The notes: a model not told the origin generated them from the letters alone. DNA of 64,000 nucleotides from CAMLIZ01 sp036231905 (GCF_036231905.1 NZ_JAZARE010000010.1:1-64000), one strand, 5' to 3'; positions 42,698 through 51,426 are shown, counted from the first letter of the stretch. A program made the numbers and translations.

Positions 42698-43138
42698 ATG
42701 GACTCGAACGCCGCCACGCTGTGGTGGGTGGTTGCGGGGGTGCTGGTGGCCGCGGAGCTGGCCACAGGCACCTTCTACCTGCTGATGCTGGCGCTGGGCG
42801 CTGCCGCCGGGGCGTTGGCCGCGCATGCCGGCGCGGGGCTGCCCAGCCAGATCCTCACCGCCGCCGTGCTGGGCGGGGCCGCCACGTCCTTGTGGCACTG
42901 GCGCCGGCGCCAGCAGCCGGGCACGGCGCCGGCCAGCGCCAACCGTGACGTCAACCTGGACATCGGCGAACGTGTGCACGTGGCCGCCTGGAACCCCGAC
43001 GGCTCGGCGCACGTGCAGTACCGCGGCGCACGCTGGACCGTGGCCTACGGCGGCCAGGACACGCCCCAACCGGGCGACCATTTCATCGTTGCGATGGACG
43101 GCAACCGCCTCGTCGTCGCGCCCACCCGCCCTGCTTGA
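42698..43138 (+). CDS. NfeD-family membrane protein
   Basis: A 146-aa protein with two hydrophobic segments (about 7-50) and a C-terminal OB-like beta domain (VNLDIGERVHVAAW and following), the short NfeD1b form. The ATG at 42698 has an AGGAGG site 8 bases upstream. It is 8 bp from the stomatin-like gene; NfeD and SPFH proteins are commonly encoded together and act together in membrane quality control. Confidence 0.88.
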   Translation: MDSNAATLWWVVAGVLVAAELATGTFYLLMLALGAAAGALAAHAGAGLPSQILTAAVLGGAATSLWHWRRRQQPGTAPASANRDVNLDIGERVHVAAWNPDGSAHVQYRGARWTVAYGGQDTPQPGDHFIVAMDGNRLVVAPTRPA

Positions 43139-43146
43139 GGAAAGCC

Positions 43147-44079
43147 ATGGAAGTCGCACTCATCGTCGCGATCATCGTCGTCATCTTCGTTGCCCGCACC
43201 TTCCGCATCGTTCCGCAGCAGCACGCGTGGGTGGTGGAGCGCCTGGGCAAGTACGACCGTACGCTCACGCCGGGCCTGAACTTCGTGGTGCCCTTCATCG
43301 AGCGCGTGGCCTACAAGCATTCGCTGAAGGAAATTCCACTGGACGTCCCAAGCCAGGTCTGCATCACGCGGGACAACACCCAGCTGCAGGTCGACGGGAT
43401 CCTGTACTTCCAGATCACCGACGCCATGCGGGCCAGCTACGGCTCCAGCAACTACGTGATCGCGATCACCCAGCTGGCGCAGACCACGCTGCGCAGCGTG
43501 ATCGGCAAGATGGAGCTCGACAAGACCTTCGAGGAGCGCGACCAGATCAACGCCTCGGTGGTCAACTCGCTGGACGAGGCGGCGCTCAACTGGGGCGTGA
43601 AGGTGCTGCGCTACGAGATCAAGGATCTGACGCCGCCGGCGGAGATCCTGCGCTCCATGCAGGCGCAGATCACTGCCGAGCGCGAGAAGCGCGCGCTGAT
43701 CGCGGCCTCCGAAGGCCGGCGCCAGGAGCAGATCAATATCGCCACCGGCGAACGCGAGGCGTTCATCGCGCGAAGCGAAGGCGCCAAGCAGGCGGAGATC
43801 AACAAGGCGCAAGGCGAAGCAGCCGCCATCGTGGCGGTGGCCGAAGCCACGGCATCGGCCATCCGCCAGGTGGCCGCCGCCATCGGCGAGCCGGGCGGCG
43901 AACAGGCCGTGCAGCTGAAGGTGGCCGAACGTGCAGTGGACGCCTTCGCGCAGCTCGCGCAGAAGAACAACACCCTCATCGTGCCCAGCAGCCTGAGCGA
44001 GGTGTCGGCCCTGATCGGCAGCGCGATGGCCCTCATCAAGACCCCCGCCACACGGCCCGGCACACCGCCGGTTCGATGA
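43147..44079 (+). CDS. SPFH/stomatin-like protein (QmcA-type)
   Basis: A 310-aa membrane-anchored protein: an N-terminal transmembrane segment (VALIVAIIVVIFVARTF), then the SPFH/band 7 domain (FRIVPQQHAWVVERLGKYDR) and a long Ala/Glu/Gln-rich coiled-coil C-terminal half that drives oligomerisation. The ATG at 43147 is preceded by GAGGAAAG. It probably forms a membrane microdomain scaffold with NfeD and may regulate FtsH-type proteases; an FtsH-like gene lies nearby at 45459 but is convergent and separate. Confidence 0.9.
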   Translation: MEVALIVAIIVVIFVARTFRIVPQQHAWVVERLGKYDRTLTPGLNFVVPFIERVAYKHSLKEIPLDVPSQVCITRDNTQLQVDGILYFQITDAMRASYGSSNYVIAITQLAQTTLRSVIGKMELDKTFEERDQINASVVNSLDEAALNWGVKVLRYEIKDLTPPAEILRSMQAQITAEREKRALIAASEGRRQEQINIATGEREAFIARSEGAKQAEINKAQGEAAAIVAVAEATASAIRQVAAAIGEPGGEQAVQLKVAERAVDAFAQLAQKNNTLIVPSSLSEVSALIGSAMALIKTPATRPGTPPVR

Positions 44080-44117
44080 GGCCCGCGGCTTGCACTAGAA
44101 TCCGCGTTTCCATTCCG

Positions 44118-44208
44118 GGAGGGGTGGATGAGCGGTTTAAGTCGCACGCCTGGAAAGCGTGTGTGGGTTAATAGCCCACCGCGGGTTCGAATCCCGCCCC
44201 CTCCGCCA
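44118..44208 (+). tRNA. tRNA-Ser (anticodon GGA)
   Basis: A 91-nt class II tRNA with encoded CCA. The acceptor stem is GGAGGGG/CCCCTCC, the anticodon stem CACGC/GCGTG encloses CTGGAAA with anticodon GGA at 44152-44154, the long variable arm GTGGGTTAATAGCCCAC is typical of serine tRNAs, and the T arm is GCGGGTTCGAATCCCGC. Confidence 0.97.
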
Positions 44209-44419
44209 GATGGCCTCGAGACTGTGCAGTCAATCCTGCCAGTCGGCGAGCCCGGCTCGCGTGGCTGACTCTCCATCTTTCAAAGTCATTCACTTAGGGC
44301 GACCCCGCAATAGGCGGGTGGCGGGTGGCGGGTTAAACCGAGACGTCCGCCACTGACAAATGGCAGTCGGCGTATGGCTCTAGTTACCATTGCTCGATGA
44401 CGATGGTCGGCCGCACGAG
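44209..44419. other. Non-coding junction downstream of tRNA-Ser
   Basis: About 210 bp without a credible gene and visibly less GC-rich than its surroundings. It contains three tandem GGCGGGT-like units at 44314-44337. No copy of the tRNA 3' end, integrase gene or flanking repeat is seen, so insertion at the tRNA is suggested only by position and composition. Confidence 0.5.
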
Positions 44420-44821
44420 ATGAACCGATGGGACTTCCAGGCGTGCTCTCGCATGCGCCAAGCTGAGGCTCTCGCGCTATATCGAGCGCGTCAATTCACC
44501 GGTTCGTATTACCTATTGGGTTATGCGGTGGAGTGCGCACTGAAGGCCCGAATTGCACGGAACATCGGACGATTTGAGTGGCCGCCTCGCAGGTCTGAAG
44601 ACCACTATTCGCATGACCTTGAACGGCTCCGGAAGCTTGCCGACCTCGGAATGGATGGGGCCTCCGATCAACGGAAGATTAATTGGGCAACCGTCAAGGA
44701 TTGGAACGAACAGGTTCGCTATCACTCCACGCCGAAGACACAGACTGAAGCGAGCGACTTCCGCCAGGCTTGCCTGTCTCGCCGCACCGGCGTGCTTCAT
44801 TGGATCCGGGAGGAATGGTGA
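44420..44821 (+). CDS. HEPN-domain protein
   Basis: A 133-aa all-alpha protein. The first half, MNRWDFQACSRMRQAEALAL then TGSYYLLGYAVECALKARIA (about 28-46), is the typical HEPN helix pair. Candidate RNase-type Rx4-6H motifs are R57-x4-H62 or R58-x6-H65, but their placement between helices 2 and 3 makes catalysis uncertain. Codon use is less GC-biased than in the neighbours. The stop overlaps the next gene's start region (ATGGTGA), so the two are translated together. HEPN proteins often serve as toxins or defence effectors; no MNT nucleotidyltransferase partner is present. Confidence 0.65.
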   Translation: MNRWDFQACSRMRQAEALALYRARQFTGSYYLLGYAVECALKARIARNIGRFEWPPRRSEDHYSHDLERLRKLADLGMDGASDQRKINWATVKDWNEQVRYHSTPKTQTEASDFRQACLSRRTGVLHWIREEW

Positions 44822-45405
44822 TCGATAGATCTGCGCAACTCGACGCTGAAGCTTTAGTCGAGCGTCTGCGGAACGCAGGCCTCATGCCGGACGCTGTCTT
44901 CTTTGCCCGTCCATCCGGAAGCGATGAACCATACCAACTGGTGCTCTTCTTTAAGGCGCCTTTCGGAGCCCGAACCGTCTACGCAAGTGTACTTAAGGCA
45001 ATTGAGCGCGCGCCAAGACTGGATCATTTGCGGCTGGAGAACATTCGAGCGACGAGTGATGTGCTCGATCTTCCGCTCAACATGGCACTCGACGGCGGGC
45101 CTCAAAGCGGAGCCTGGGTGTGGACTAATTCAGCCAGTATCCCGAACGCCCAGGGATATCAATCGGAGGTCGCGATATGGACCCTTCCCAGCCGCGTCGC
45201 CGAACTCGCAAAATCGCGTCACCTGGAGAGCGCGAGGATCAACGTCAATCAGGAGCACGAGCTGCGCTATTGGGCAGAGCGGCTTGGAGTCTCGAGAGAA
45301 GAATTGCTAGATGCTGTACGCAAGGCCGGCAGCAACACCGAGTTCGTTCAAAAGTCTCTGAAACGCCCGCGCGGGGCGATTCGTCGAAAGCCGCCCCAGG
45401 AGTAG
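44815..45405 (+). CDS. Uncharacterised protein with C-terminal DUF3606-like domain
   Basis: A 196-aa protein. Residues about 144-182 (VNQEHELRYWAERLGVSREE) match the short DUF3606 helical domain; the first 140 residues form an alpha/beta region not recognised. The start may be ATG 44815 or GTG 44818; GGGAGG at 44808-44813 fits the GTG slightly better. It overlaps the HEPN gene and is followed by a bidirectional terminator, so the pair forms a closed two-gene unit. It could be an antitoxin or a partner; nothing in sequence proves it. Confidence 0.6.
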   Translation: MVIDRSAQLDAEALVERLRNAGLMPDAVFFARPSGSDEPYQLVLFFKAPFGARTVYASVLKAIERAPRLDHLRLENIRATSDVLDLPLNMALDGGPQSGAWVWTNSASIPNAQGYQSEVAIWTLPSRVAELAKSRHLESARINVNQEHELRYWAERLGVSREELLDAVRKAGSNTEFVQKSLKRPRGAIRRKPPQE

Positions 45406-45414
45406 CTCCATAGC

Positions 45415-45440
45415 AAACGCCCCTCTCGAGGGGCGTTTTT
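45415..45440. terminator. Bidirectional terminator after the HEPN pair
   Basis: AAACGCCCCT-CTCG-AGGGGCGTTT is a 10-bp perfect stem with T-tracts on both strands. It separates the HEPN pair from the convergent FtsH-like gene. Confidence 0.92.
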
Positions 45441-45458
45441 CATTGGGGTGTCGACGGA

Positions 45459-47390
45459 TCAGGCCGGCAGCGTGTCCGTCACGCTGGTGGCCGCCTTCAG
45501 CATCGGCAGGTTCGCCGCCACATGGCGCCCTTCGTCCAGCGGCAGCAGCTCCCGCAGCAGCGCTCCGGACACCGTCTCGTCCTTCAGCAACGCCGCGGTC
45601 ACGGCCTCCAGCACGTCCTTGTGTGCTTCCAGGATCTGGCGGCACTGGCGCTGCGCACGGTCCAGCATCGTGCGGGCTTCGGCCAGCACACGCTCCTGGA
45701 TGTGCGGGCCGACCAGGTTGTCGGGCACGCCGTGCAGGCTCAACAGCCCGAATTCGCTGGAGAAGCCCATGGCGCTCACCATCTCGATCGCCAGCTCCGA
45801 AGCGCGCTTCAGGTCGTCCGACGCACCCGAGGTGGTGTTGCCAAAGGTCATCAGCTCGGCTTCGCGGCCGGACAGCAGCATGCCGATGCGGGCGTTGAGC
45901 TCCTGCTCGCCGAACAGCGGCACCTCGTTGGCCCGCGTCACGAAGGTCACACCCAGCGCCTGGCCGCGGGGTTCGATGCTGATGCGCTCCACCGTGCCCG
46001 CGCCCATCACATGCGCCACGATGGCATGGCCGCCTTCGTGGATGGCAATGCGGTGGCGGTGCTCCGGCGACAGCATGCCCTTGAGGCTGGACACCTCGCC
46101 GCCCAGCTGGTGGGTTTCCAGCGCGCGGTGCACGAAGTCCTGCGTGACCCAGTCGCTGCCCGCTTCGGCCGCCATCACGGTGGCGCGGTTCACGATGTTG
46201 GTGATGTCGGCATGCGACAGGCCGCTGCTGGCGCGGCCCAGCGCCTCCACGTCGATGCCGGTGGGCGCGGACTTCACCCGCTCCAGGCACAGCTTGAACA
46301 GGTCGCGCCGGTCGTGCACCGTGGGCAGTGTCACGCGGGCCACCAGGTCGAAGCGGCCGGGGCGCTTGAGGGCGTCGTCCACGTTCCCCACGTGGTTGGT
46401 GGCGCCGATGACGACGATGTTGTCCGACTCCGAAAAGCCGTCCATCTCCACCAGCAGCTTGTTGATGATGCGGTTTTCTTCCGACTGGCCGCCCTGCACC
46501 TTGTTGCCGCTGGCGCGCTTGCCGATGCCGTCGAACTCGTCGATGAACACGATGCAGGGTGCGTTCTTGCGGGCGGTGGCAAAGAGCTCCTTCACCTTGC
46601 CGATGCCGGCGCCATAGAACATGCTGGAGAAGTGCGAGCCGTCCACTGCGATGAAGTTGGCCTTGCATTCACCGGCCAGCGCGCGCGCCAGCAAGGTCTT
46701 GCCGGTACCCGGCGGGCCTTCCAGCAGCACGCCGCGCGGCGGCTTGGCGCCCAGCGCCAGGTACTTCTCCGGGCTGCGCATGAAGGCGGTCACCTGCTGC
46801 AGCGCGGCCTTGGCCTCCGAGGCGCCGATCACGGCGTCGAAATCGGTTTCCGGCTTCTCGGCCAGTTCGGTCTTGTTGCCGTTCATCGCGCCGGTCTGGC
46901 GGATCAGGTAGAAGCCCAGCAGCAGCATGGCCACCACGGTCAACACGCCGATCGAGCGCTCGAACACGCTGCTGGCGGCGGCGCTGAGCTTCTCGCGCAC
47001 GGTGCGCGGGTCGATGGTGATGCGGGTCAGCGCAAAACCTTGTTCGCGGCTGAGCGCTTCCAGCCGGGTCTGCAGGCCATCGCGGCCGGACAGCAGCTCG
47101 GTGCTGTAGCGCTCGCCCGAGCGGGTGGTGACGAACACGCGGTGCTGGTCGACGCCGATGGCAGCCGCCTCGCCGCGCGTGATGGTGCGCTCCAGGTCCG
47201 ACACGTCCTTCGGATGATCCAGCCACTCGCGCGGCGCGGCCTCGAACTGCTGCGCCAGCGTGGTCTTGCCGCTCAGGTGCGGCGTGAGCGACTGGTATTC
47301 GAACGCCACCCCGGCGGCCAGCAGCATCACGACGATGGTGGCACCAAAAACGGCTTGAGCCCAACGGGGCCAGGAGGAGACGGACTTCAT
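45459..47390 (-). CDS. FtsH-like AAA+ zinc metalloprotease (divergent paralogue)
   Basis: A 643-aa membrane protease with an N-terminal transmembrane helix (about 12-30), a periplasmic domain, a second helix (about 147-163), the AAA+ module with Walker A GPPGTGKT (225-232), Walker B IVFIDEFDGIGKR, pore loop MFYGAG, and the M41 peptidase domain with HEGGH (451-455) and the third zinc ligand in SGASDDLKRA (Asp525). All catalytic residues are present, but the sequence is divergent from housekeeping FtsH (FYG instead of FVG in the pore), so it is probably a second, specialised copy. Confidence 0.85.
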   Translation of the reverse strand: MKSVSSWPRWAQAVFGATIVVMLLAAGVAFEYQSLTPHLSGKTTLAQQFEAAPREWLDHPKDVSDLERTITRGEAAAIGVDQHRVFVTTRSGERYSTELLSGRDGLQTRLEALSREQGFALTRITIDPRTVREKLSAAASSVFERSIGVLTVVAMLLLGFYLIRQTGAMNGNKTELAEKPETDFDAVIGASEAKAALQQVTAFMRSPEKYLALGAKPPRGVLLEGPPGTGKTLLARALAGECKANFIAVDGSHFSSMFYGAGIGKVKELFATARKNAPCIVFIDEFDGIGKRASGNKVQGGQSEENRIINKLLVEMDGFSESDNIVVIGATNHVGNVDDALKRPGRFDLVARVTLPTVHDRRDLFKLCLERVKSAPTGIDVEALGRASSGLSHADITNIVNRATVMAAEAGSDWVTQDFVHRALETHQLGGEVSSLKGMLSPEHRHRIAIHEGGHAIVAHVMGAGTVERISIEPRGQALGVTFVTRANEVPLFGEQELNARIGMLLSGREAELMTFGNTTSGASDDLKRASELAIEMVSAMGFSSEFGLLSLHGVPDNLVGPHIQERVLAEARTMLDRAQRQCRQILEAHKDVLEAVTAALLKDETVSGALLRELLPLDEGRHVAANLPMLKAATSVTDTLPA

Positions 47391-47555
47391 TGCGATCCCT
47401 GGAGGAAACCCCCGATATCAGACCGCAAATCGATCCCGGGGTACGGGTGTAACAAGGGCGGCAAAGCGGGGTAGTTTGGCAGTTCGCCTACCAGCAGTTA
47501 CAGCCGCTGGCAGCGAAGGAGATGGGGTGGCCGGGCAACAGCCAATCCGGGATTG

Positions 47556-47571
47556 TACCGATCGTTCGGTA
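47556..47571 (+). promoter_or_regulatory. TetR-type operator overlapping a -10 box
   Basis: TACCGA-TCGT-TCGGTA is a perfect 6-bp inverted repeat. TATAGT at 47570-47575 makes a good -10 overlapping its right end. It lies 45-61 bp upstream of the TetR-family gene, the classic layout for autorepression. Confidence 0.7.
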
Positions 47572-47616
47572 TAGTGGGGAGTGATCCACCAATGACAAGA
47601 GGGATGAGGACACTCG

Positions 47617-48228
47617 ATGACAAAGGCTCAGCACAGTAAAGACGCGCTGATCGACAAGCTGGTTGACGTTGTTTACGACTACGGTTACGACGGCGCCACC
47701 CTGAGCGTGATTTCCGAGGTCACAGGGCTGGGCAAGGCGAGCCTGTACCACCACTTCCCGGGCGGGAAGGAGCAGATGGCGGCCGAGGTGTTGGCCCATT
47801 CCGACCGCTGGGGCGCGCAGCGCATCGGCACGCTGCTGGGCAGCGCCGAGTCCGCCGAAAGCAAGGTCCGCGGGCTGTTCCAGGCGCTGGACGAGGTGCA
47901 CACCCGGCCGCACCAGCTGACCTTGATGAACGTGTTCACCTACGGCGCTGCGCGCCTGGTGTTCGGCCGCCAGGTGGGCGAGCGGGTGCAGGCGGGCTTG
48001 CAGGTACTGTCCGAGCTGCTGGTGCAGTGCGGCGTACCGCTGCCGCTGGCCCAGGCGCGGGCGCTGGACGCCTACATCCAGATCGAAGGCGCGATGGTGC
48101 TCGCCCGCACGCTGGAAGACCTGGAGGTGTTCCGGCGCGTGGTGCGCCGCCTGCCGGACGAACTGCTGGCGCCCGCCGGCGCCGAGCGCCTGACCTTTGC
48201 GGCGATGACCGCCGCGCCTGCGCACTGA
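47617..48228 (+). CDS. TetR/AcrR-family transcriptional regulator
   Basis: A 203-aa regulator. The N-terminal helix-turn-helix is GYDGATLSVISEVTGLGKAS then LYHHFPGGKEQM; the rest is the all-alpha ligand domain. GAGGACA provides a ribosome site. A palindrome overlapping the -10 suggests autorepression. The ligand is unknown. It lies 42 bp upstream of the MalZ-type gene in the same direction, so the pair may share a transcript. Confidence 0.88.
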   Translation: MTKAQHSKDALIDKLVDVVYDYGYDGATLSVISEVTGLGKASLYHHFPGGKEQMAAEVLAHSDRWGAQRIGTLLGSAESAESKVRGLFQALDEVHTRPHQLTLMNVFTYGAARLVFGRQVGERVQAGLQVLSELLVQCGVPLPLAQARALDAYIQIEGAMVLARTLEDLEVFRRVVRRLPDELLAPAGAERLTFAAMTAAPAH

Positions 48229-48270
48229 GCACTGCCACAACGACAACCACAAACAACCACAGCGTCACCC

Positions 48271-50055
48271 ATGCAACTGCTGCATCCTCCCATCGCCCCC
48301 TGGCTGGTCCGCACGCCCGACGGGTGCGAGGTCACCCTGCTGCTGCGCAGCGACTCCCCGGTGCAGGCCTTCCTGCGCCACCTGCCGGACAACGAAGAAG
48401 AGCTCCTGCCGCTCACGCCGGACGGCGAACAGGCCGGCTGGCAGCGCCATCGCGCCCTGCTGCCCTGGGATGGCGGCAATGCGGTCACCCGCTATGCCTT
48501 CAAGCTGCTCAGCGGCGCTACCCAGCGCTGGCTGGCTGCGGATGGTCAACATGCTCAGGTGCCGCCCGAGGCACAGCACTTCCGGGTGAACCGGCTGGAC
48601 AGCCCGCCGGCGTGGGTCAAGGACCAGGTCTTCTACCAGGTGTTCCCCGACCGCTTTGCGCGCGGCAGCGCCGGCCCGGTGACCCTGCCGCCCAGCGTGC
48701 CGGGACAGCCGGCCAACGAAGCGCTGGCCTGGGGCGAGCCGGTGCCGCTGGACAAGCCCACCACCGTGTTCTACGGCGGCGACCTGCCCGGCATCGTGGA
48801 GCGCCTGCCCTATCTGCGCCAGGAGCTCGGCGTGACGGCGCTGTACGTGAATCCGATCTTCGCCTCGCGCAGCAACCACAAGTACGACACCGAGGACTAC
48901 ACCCAGGTGGACGCGGGTTTTGGCGGCAACGCCGCACTGGCCGCGCTGCGCCAGGCCACCCGTGAGCACGGCGTGCGCCTGGTGCTGGACGCGGTGGTCA
49001 ACCACACCGGCGCACAACATCCCTGGTTCAACCGCGATGGCGGCCACGCCACCCGGGGCGCCGCACACTCGGCCGAATCGCCCTGGCGCAGCTGGTACGC
49101 CTTTGACGGCCAGGGCCGGCCGCGCGGCTGGAAGGGCTATGACTCCCTGCCGGTGCTGGACTACGCCAACCCGTCGGTCAAGCAAGCCATGTTCGAAGCG
49201 CCCGACTCGGTGATGCGGCGCTGGATGCAGCCGCCCTACGCCATCGACGGCTGGCGCCTGGATGCGGTGCACATGCTGGGCGAAGGCCTGGGGGCGTGGA
49301 ACAACGCCGGCGTCATGCAGGCCATGCGGCGGGCGGTGAAGGGCCAGGACCCGCAGGCCTACCTGGTGGGCGAGCACTTCAACGAAGCCACGTCCTGGCT
49401 GCAGGGTGACCAGGAAGACGGCGCGATGAACTACTACGGCTTCGCCCACCCGGTGCGGGCCTGGCTGGCGGGCGTGGACCTGAACCATGACCCGATCCAG
49501 CTGTCCACCGCCGACTTCGCGGCCTGGCTGCGCCGCGCGATGGCCCTGGTGCCCTTCGAGAACCAGCTGGCGCAACTGAACCTGCTGGACAGCCATGACA
49601 CCCGCCGCTTCCTCACGCTGCTTCGAGGTGACATCCCGGCCATGCAGATCGCGGTCACGCTGCTGATGACCTATCCGGGTACCCCTTGCGTGTACTACGG
49701 GGACGAGATCGGCCTGGCGGGCGGCCAGGATCCGGACTGCCGCCGCTGCTTCGACTGGGACCGCGGCCACTGGAACCAGGCGCTGTTCCAGCACTACCGC
49801 GAGGCGATCGCCCGCCGCCATGCACGGCCGGAGCTGCGCGCAGGCGCCTTCATGGAACTGCAGGCGCAGGGCGAGGTGTATGCCTATGCACGGTATACCG
49901 ACACTTGCGTGAGCGTCGTGGCAGTGAACCGGGGCCACCAGGCGAGCGAACTGCGCCTGGACCTGGCGCAGTTGCCATTGGCCCTGCCCTCGCCGCTGCA
50001 TTTGGCGGTGCCGGCGCGCGGCTCGGTGGTCTGGAGTTCTTCCGAGCCGGCATGA
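48271..50055 (+). CDS. malZ: Maltodextrin glucosidase (MalZ-type GH13)
   Basis: A 594-aa cytoplasmic GH13 enzyme (no signal peptide) that aligns along its length with E. coli MalZ. Shared landmarks are PFDRFAR-like VFPDRFARG, VFYGGDLPGIVERLPYL, NHKYDTEDY, DGWRLDAVHMLGE (nucleophile Asp331), VGEHF (Glu368) and LLDSHDTRRF. It removes glucose from the reducing end of short maltodextrins. It lies outside the main glucan locus, downstream of a TetR gene, and no GTAG/CTAC operator is seen. Confidence 0.9.
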   Translation: MQLLHPPIAPWLVRTPDGCEVTLLLRSDSPVQAFLRHLPDNEEELLPLTPDGEQAGWQRHRALLPWDGGNAVTRYAFKLLSGATQRWLAADGQHAQVPPEAQHFRVNRLDSPPAWVKDQVFYQVFPDRFARGSAGPVTLPPSVPGQPANEALAWGEPVPLDKPTTVFYGGDLPGIVERLPYLRQELGVTALYVNPIFASRSNHKYDTEDYTQVDAGFGGNAALAALRQATREHGVRLVLDAVVNHTGAQHPWFNRDGGHATRGAAHSAESPWRSWYAFDGQGRPRGWKGYDSLPVLDYANPSVKQAMFEAPDSVMRRWMQPPYAIDGWRLDAVHMLGEGLGAWNNAGVMQAMRRAVKGQDPQAYLVGEHFNEATSWLQGDQEDGAMNYYGFAHPVRAWLAGVDLNHDPIQLSTADFAAWLRRAMALVPFENQLAQLNLLDSHDTRRFLTLLRGDIPAMQIAVTLLMTYPGTPCVYYGDEIGLAGGQDPDCRRCFDWDRGHWNQALFQHYREAIARRHARPELRAGAFMELQAQGEVYAYARYTDTCVSVVAVNRGHQASELRLDLAQLPLALPSPLHLAVPARGSVVWSSSEPA

Positions 50056-50085
50056 AAAAAGGGCGCTTCTCGAAGCGCCCTTTTT
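50056..50085. terminator. Bidirectional terminator after malZ
   Basis: AAAAAGGGCGCTT-CTCG-AAGCGCCCTTTTT is a 13-bp stem with A and T runs on both flanks, between the convergent malZ and ABC binding-protein genes. Confidence 0.93.
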
Positions 50086-50104
50086 GTTTTGTGACTGCCG
50101 GATA

Positions 50105-51235
50105 TCAGTTCAGCGGAACCTTCTTGCCGTCCTTGTACGAGTACAGGGTCATGGCGGGGTTCTTGAGTTCGCCATTCGGCTCGAAAGCCACCTTGGCGGT
50201 CACGCCCTGGAAGTCGCTCTTGGCCAGGAACGGCAGGTACACCTTCGGGTCGGCGGAGCCGGCCTTTTGCATGGCGTCAGCCAGCACCATGGTGGCGTCG
50301 TAGGTGTAGGGCGAGTACACCTGGAACTGGCCCGGGTACTTGGCGTCGTAGCGGGTCTTCCAGGTCTTGCCGCCGGGCATCTTCTCCAGCGAGGAGCCGC
50401 CTTCGGCGCACACCACGTTGCCCAGGGTCTTGGCGCCACCGCTCAGTTCAGCCAGCTTGGCCGTGCAGATGCCGTCGCCGCCGAAGAACTTGACGTTGGC
50501 CAGGCCCAGTTGCTCCATCTGGCGCAGCATCGGGCCGGCTTGCGGGTCCATGCCGCCGTAGAAGATGCCGTCCGGCGCCTTGCTCTTGATGGCCGTCAGG
50601 ATGGCCATGAAGTCGGTGGCCTTGTCGGTGGTGAACTGCTCGTCCACGATCTGGATGCCCTTGCTGGCAGCCGTCTTCTTGAACACCTCGGCCACACCCT
50701 GGCCGTAGGCGGTGCGGTCGTCGATGACGGCGATCTTCTTGAGCTTCAGGTTGTTGGCCGCGTGCAGCGCCAGGCCAGCGCCCAAGGCGTTGTCATTGGC
50801 CAGCAGGCGGAAGGTGGTCTTGTAGCCCGGCTCGGTGAGCTTGGGGTTGGTGGCCGACGGCGTGATCATCGGGATGCCGCAGTCGTTGTAGATCTTCGAG
50901 GCGGGGATGGTGGTGCCGGAGTTCAGGTGGCCCACCACGCCGTTGACCTTGGCGTCGCACAGCTTCTGCGCGGCGGCGGTGCCTTGCTTCGGGTCGGCCG
51001 CGTCGTCTTCGGCGACCAGCTCGAACTTCACCTTCTTGCCGCCGATGGTCACGCCCTTGGCGTTGAGGTCCTCGATCGCCATGCGGGCGCCGTTTTCGTT
51101 GTCCTTGCCGTAGTGGGCCTGGGCGCCGGAGACCGGACCGACGTGGCCGATCTTGACGACCATTTCCTGGGCGCCAGCCGCACCAGCGGCCACGATAGCG
51201 GCCGCAGCGACGATCACATTGAGTTTGACTTGCAT
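50105..51235 (-). CDS. Branched-chain amino acid ABC transporter substrate-binding protein (LivK-type)
   Basis: A 376-aa periplasmic binding protein with a signal peptide ending GAAGAQ (about 22) and the LivJ/LivK fold start VVKIGHVGPVSGAQAHYGKD. The DDAADPKQGTAAAQKL and VNGVVGHLNSGTTIPAS segments are typical. GGAGGT lies 6 nt before the ATG. No permease or ATPase genes are adjacent; orphan binding proteins of this type are frequent in Burkholderiales and serve transporters encoded elsewhere. Amino acid specificity is not determined. Confidence 0.9.
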   Translation of the reverse strand: MQVKLNVIVAAAAIVAAGAAGAQEMVVKIGHVGPVSGAQAHYGKDNENGARMAIEDLNAKGVTIGGKKVKFELVAEDDAADPKQGTAAAQKLCDAKVNGVVGHLNSGTTIPASKIYNDCGIPMITPSATNPKLTEPGYKTTFRLLANDNALGAGLALHAANNLKLKKIAVIDDRTAYGQGVAEVFKKTAASKGIQIVDEQFTTDKATDFMAILTAIKSKAPDGIFYGGMDPQAGPMLRQMEQLGLANVKFFGGDGICTAKLAELSGGAKTLGNVVCAEGGSSLEKMPGGKTWKTRYDAKYPGQFQVYSPYTYDATMVLADAMQKAGSADPKVYLPFLAKSDFQGVTAKVAFEPNGELKNPAMTLYSYKDGKKVPLN

Positions 51236-51281
51236 GCAAAACCTCCGAAGGGGAATCTGTCGAGAGCGTATTAAAGGGATA

Positions 51282-51304
51282 CCAGCCAGGAAAGGCTGGT
51301 TTTC
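51282..51304. repeat. Hairpin in the leader of the LivK-type gene
   Basis: ACCAGCC-AGGAAA-GGCTGGT forms a 7-bp stem, with TTTC on the plus strand. It lies about 50 bp upstream of the binding-protein ATG. It could be the terminator of the upstream pepA-holC unit read-through or a leader structure; undecided. Confidence 0.4.
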
Positions 51305-51426
51305 TCAACGGCCGGAACCATACCCGAAAACAAAGCCGTGGCTTCCCCGGGTAACTGCTTAAGCCGTGCGCCGTGGCGCGGCTTCCCGGCTCAACGCGGC
51401 AACTTCAAATCCGGAATACCGGGAAT

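Noticed and set aside
44314..44337. Three tandem GGCGGGT-like units as a CRISPR or regulatory repeat
   Set aside because: Too short and without spacers; most likely simple sequence slippage. No CRISPR array is seen anywhere in the window.
44118..45440. Integrative element with att sites at tRNA-Ser
   Set aside because: No integrase and no repeat of the tRNA 3' end is found downstream; only position and composition hint at insertion.
47470..47500. GTAG and CTAC halves upstream of the TetR gene as another locus operator
   Set aside because: The halves are about 15 bp apart instead of 5, so they do not match the motif.
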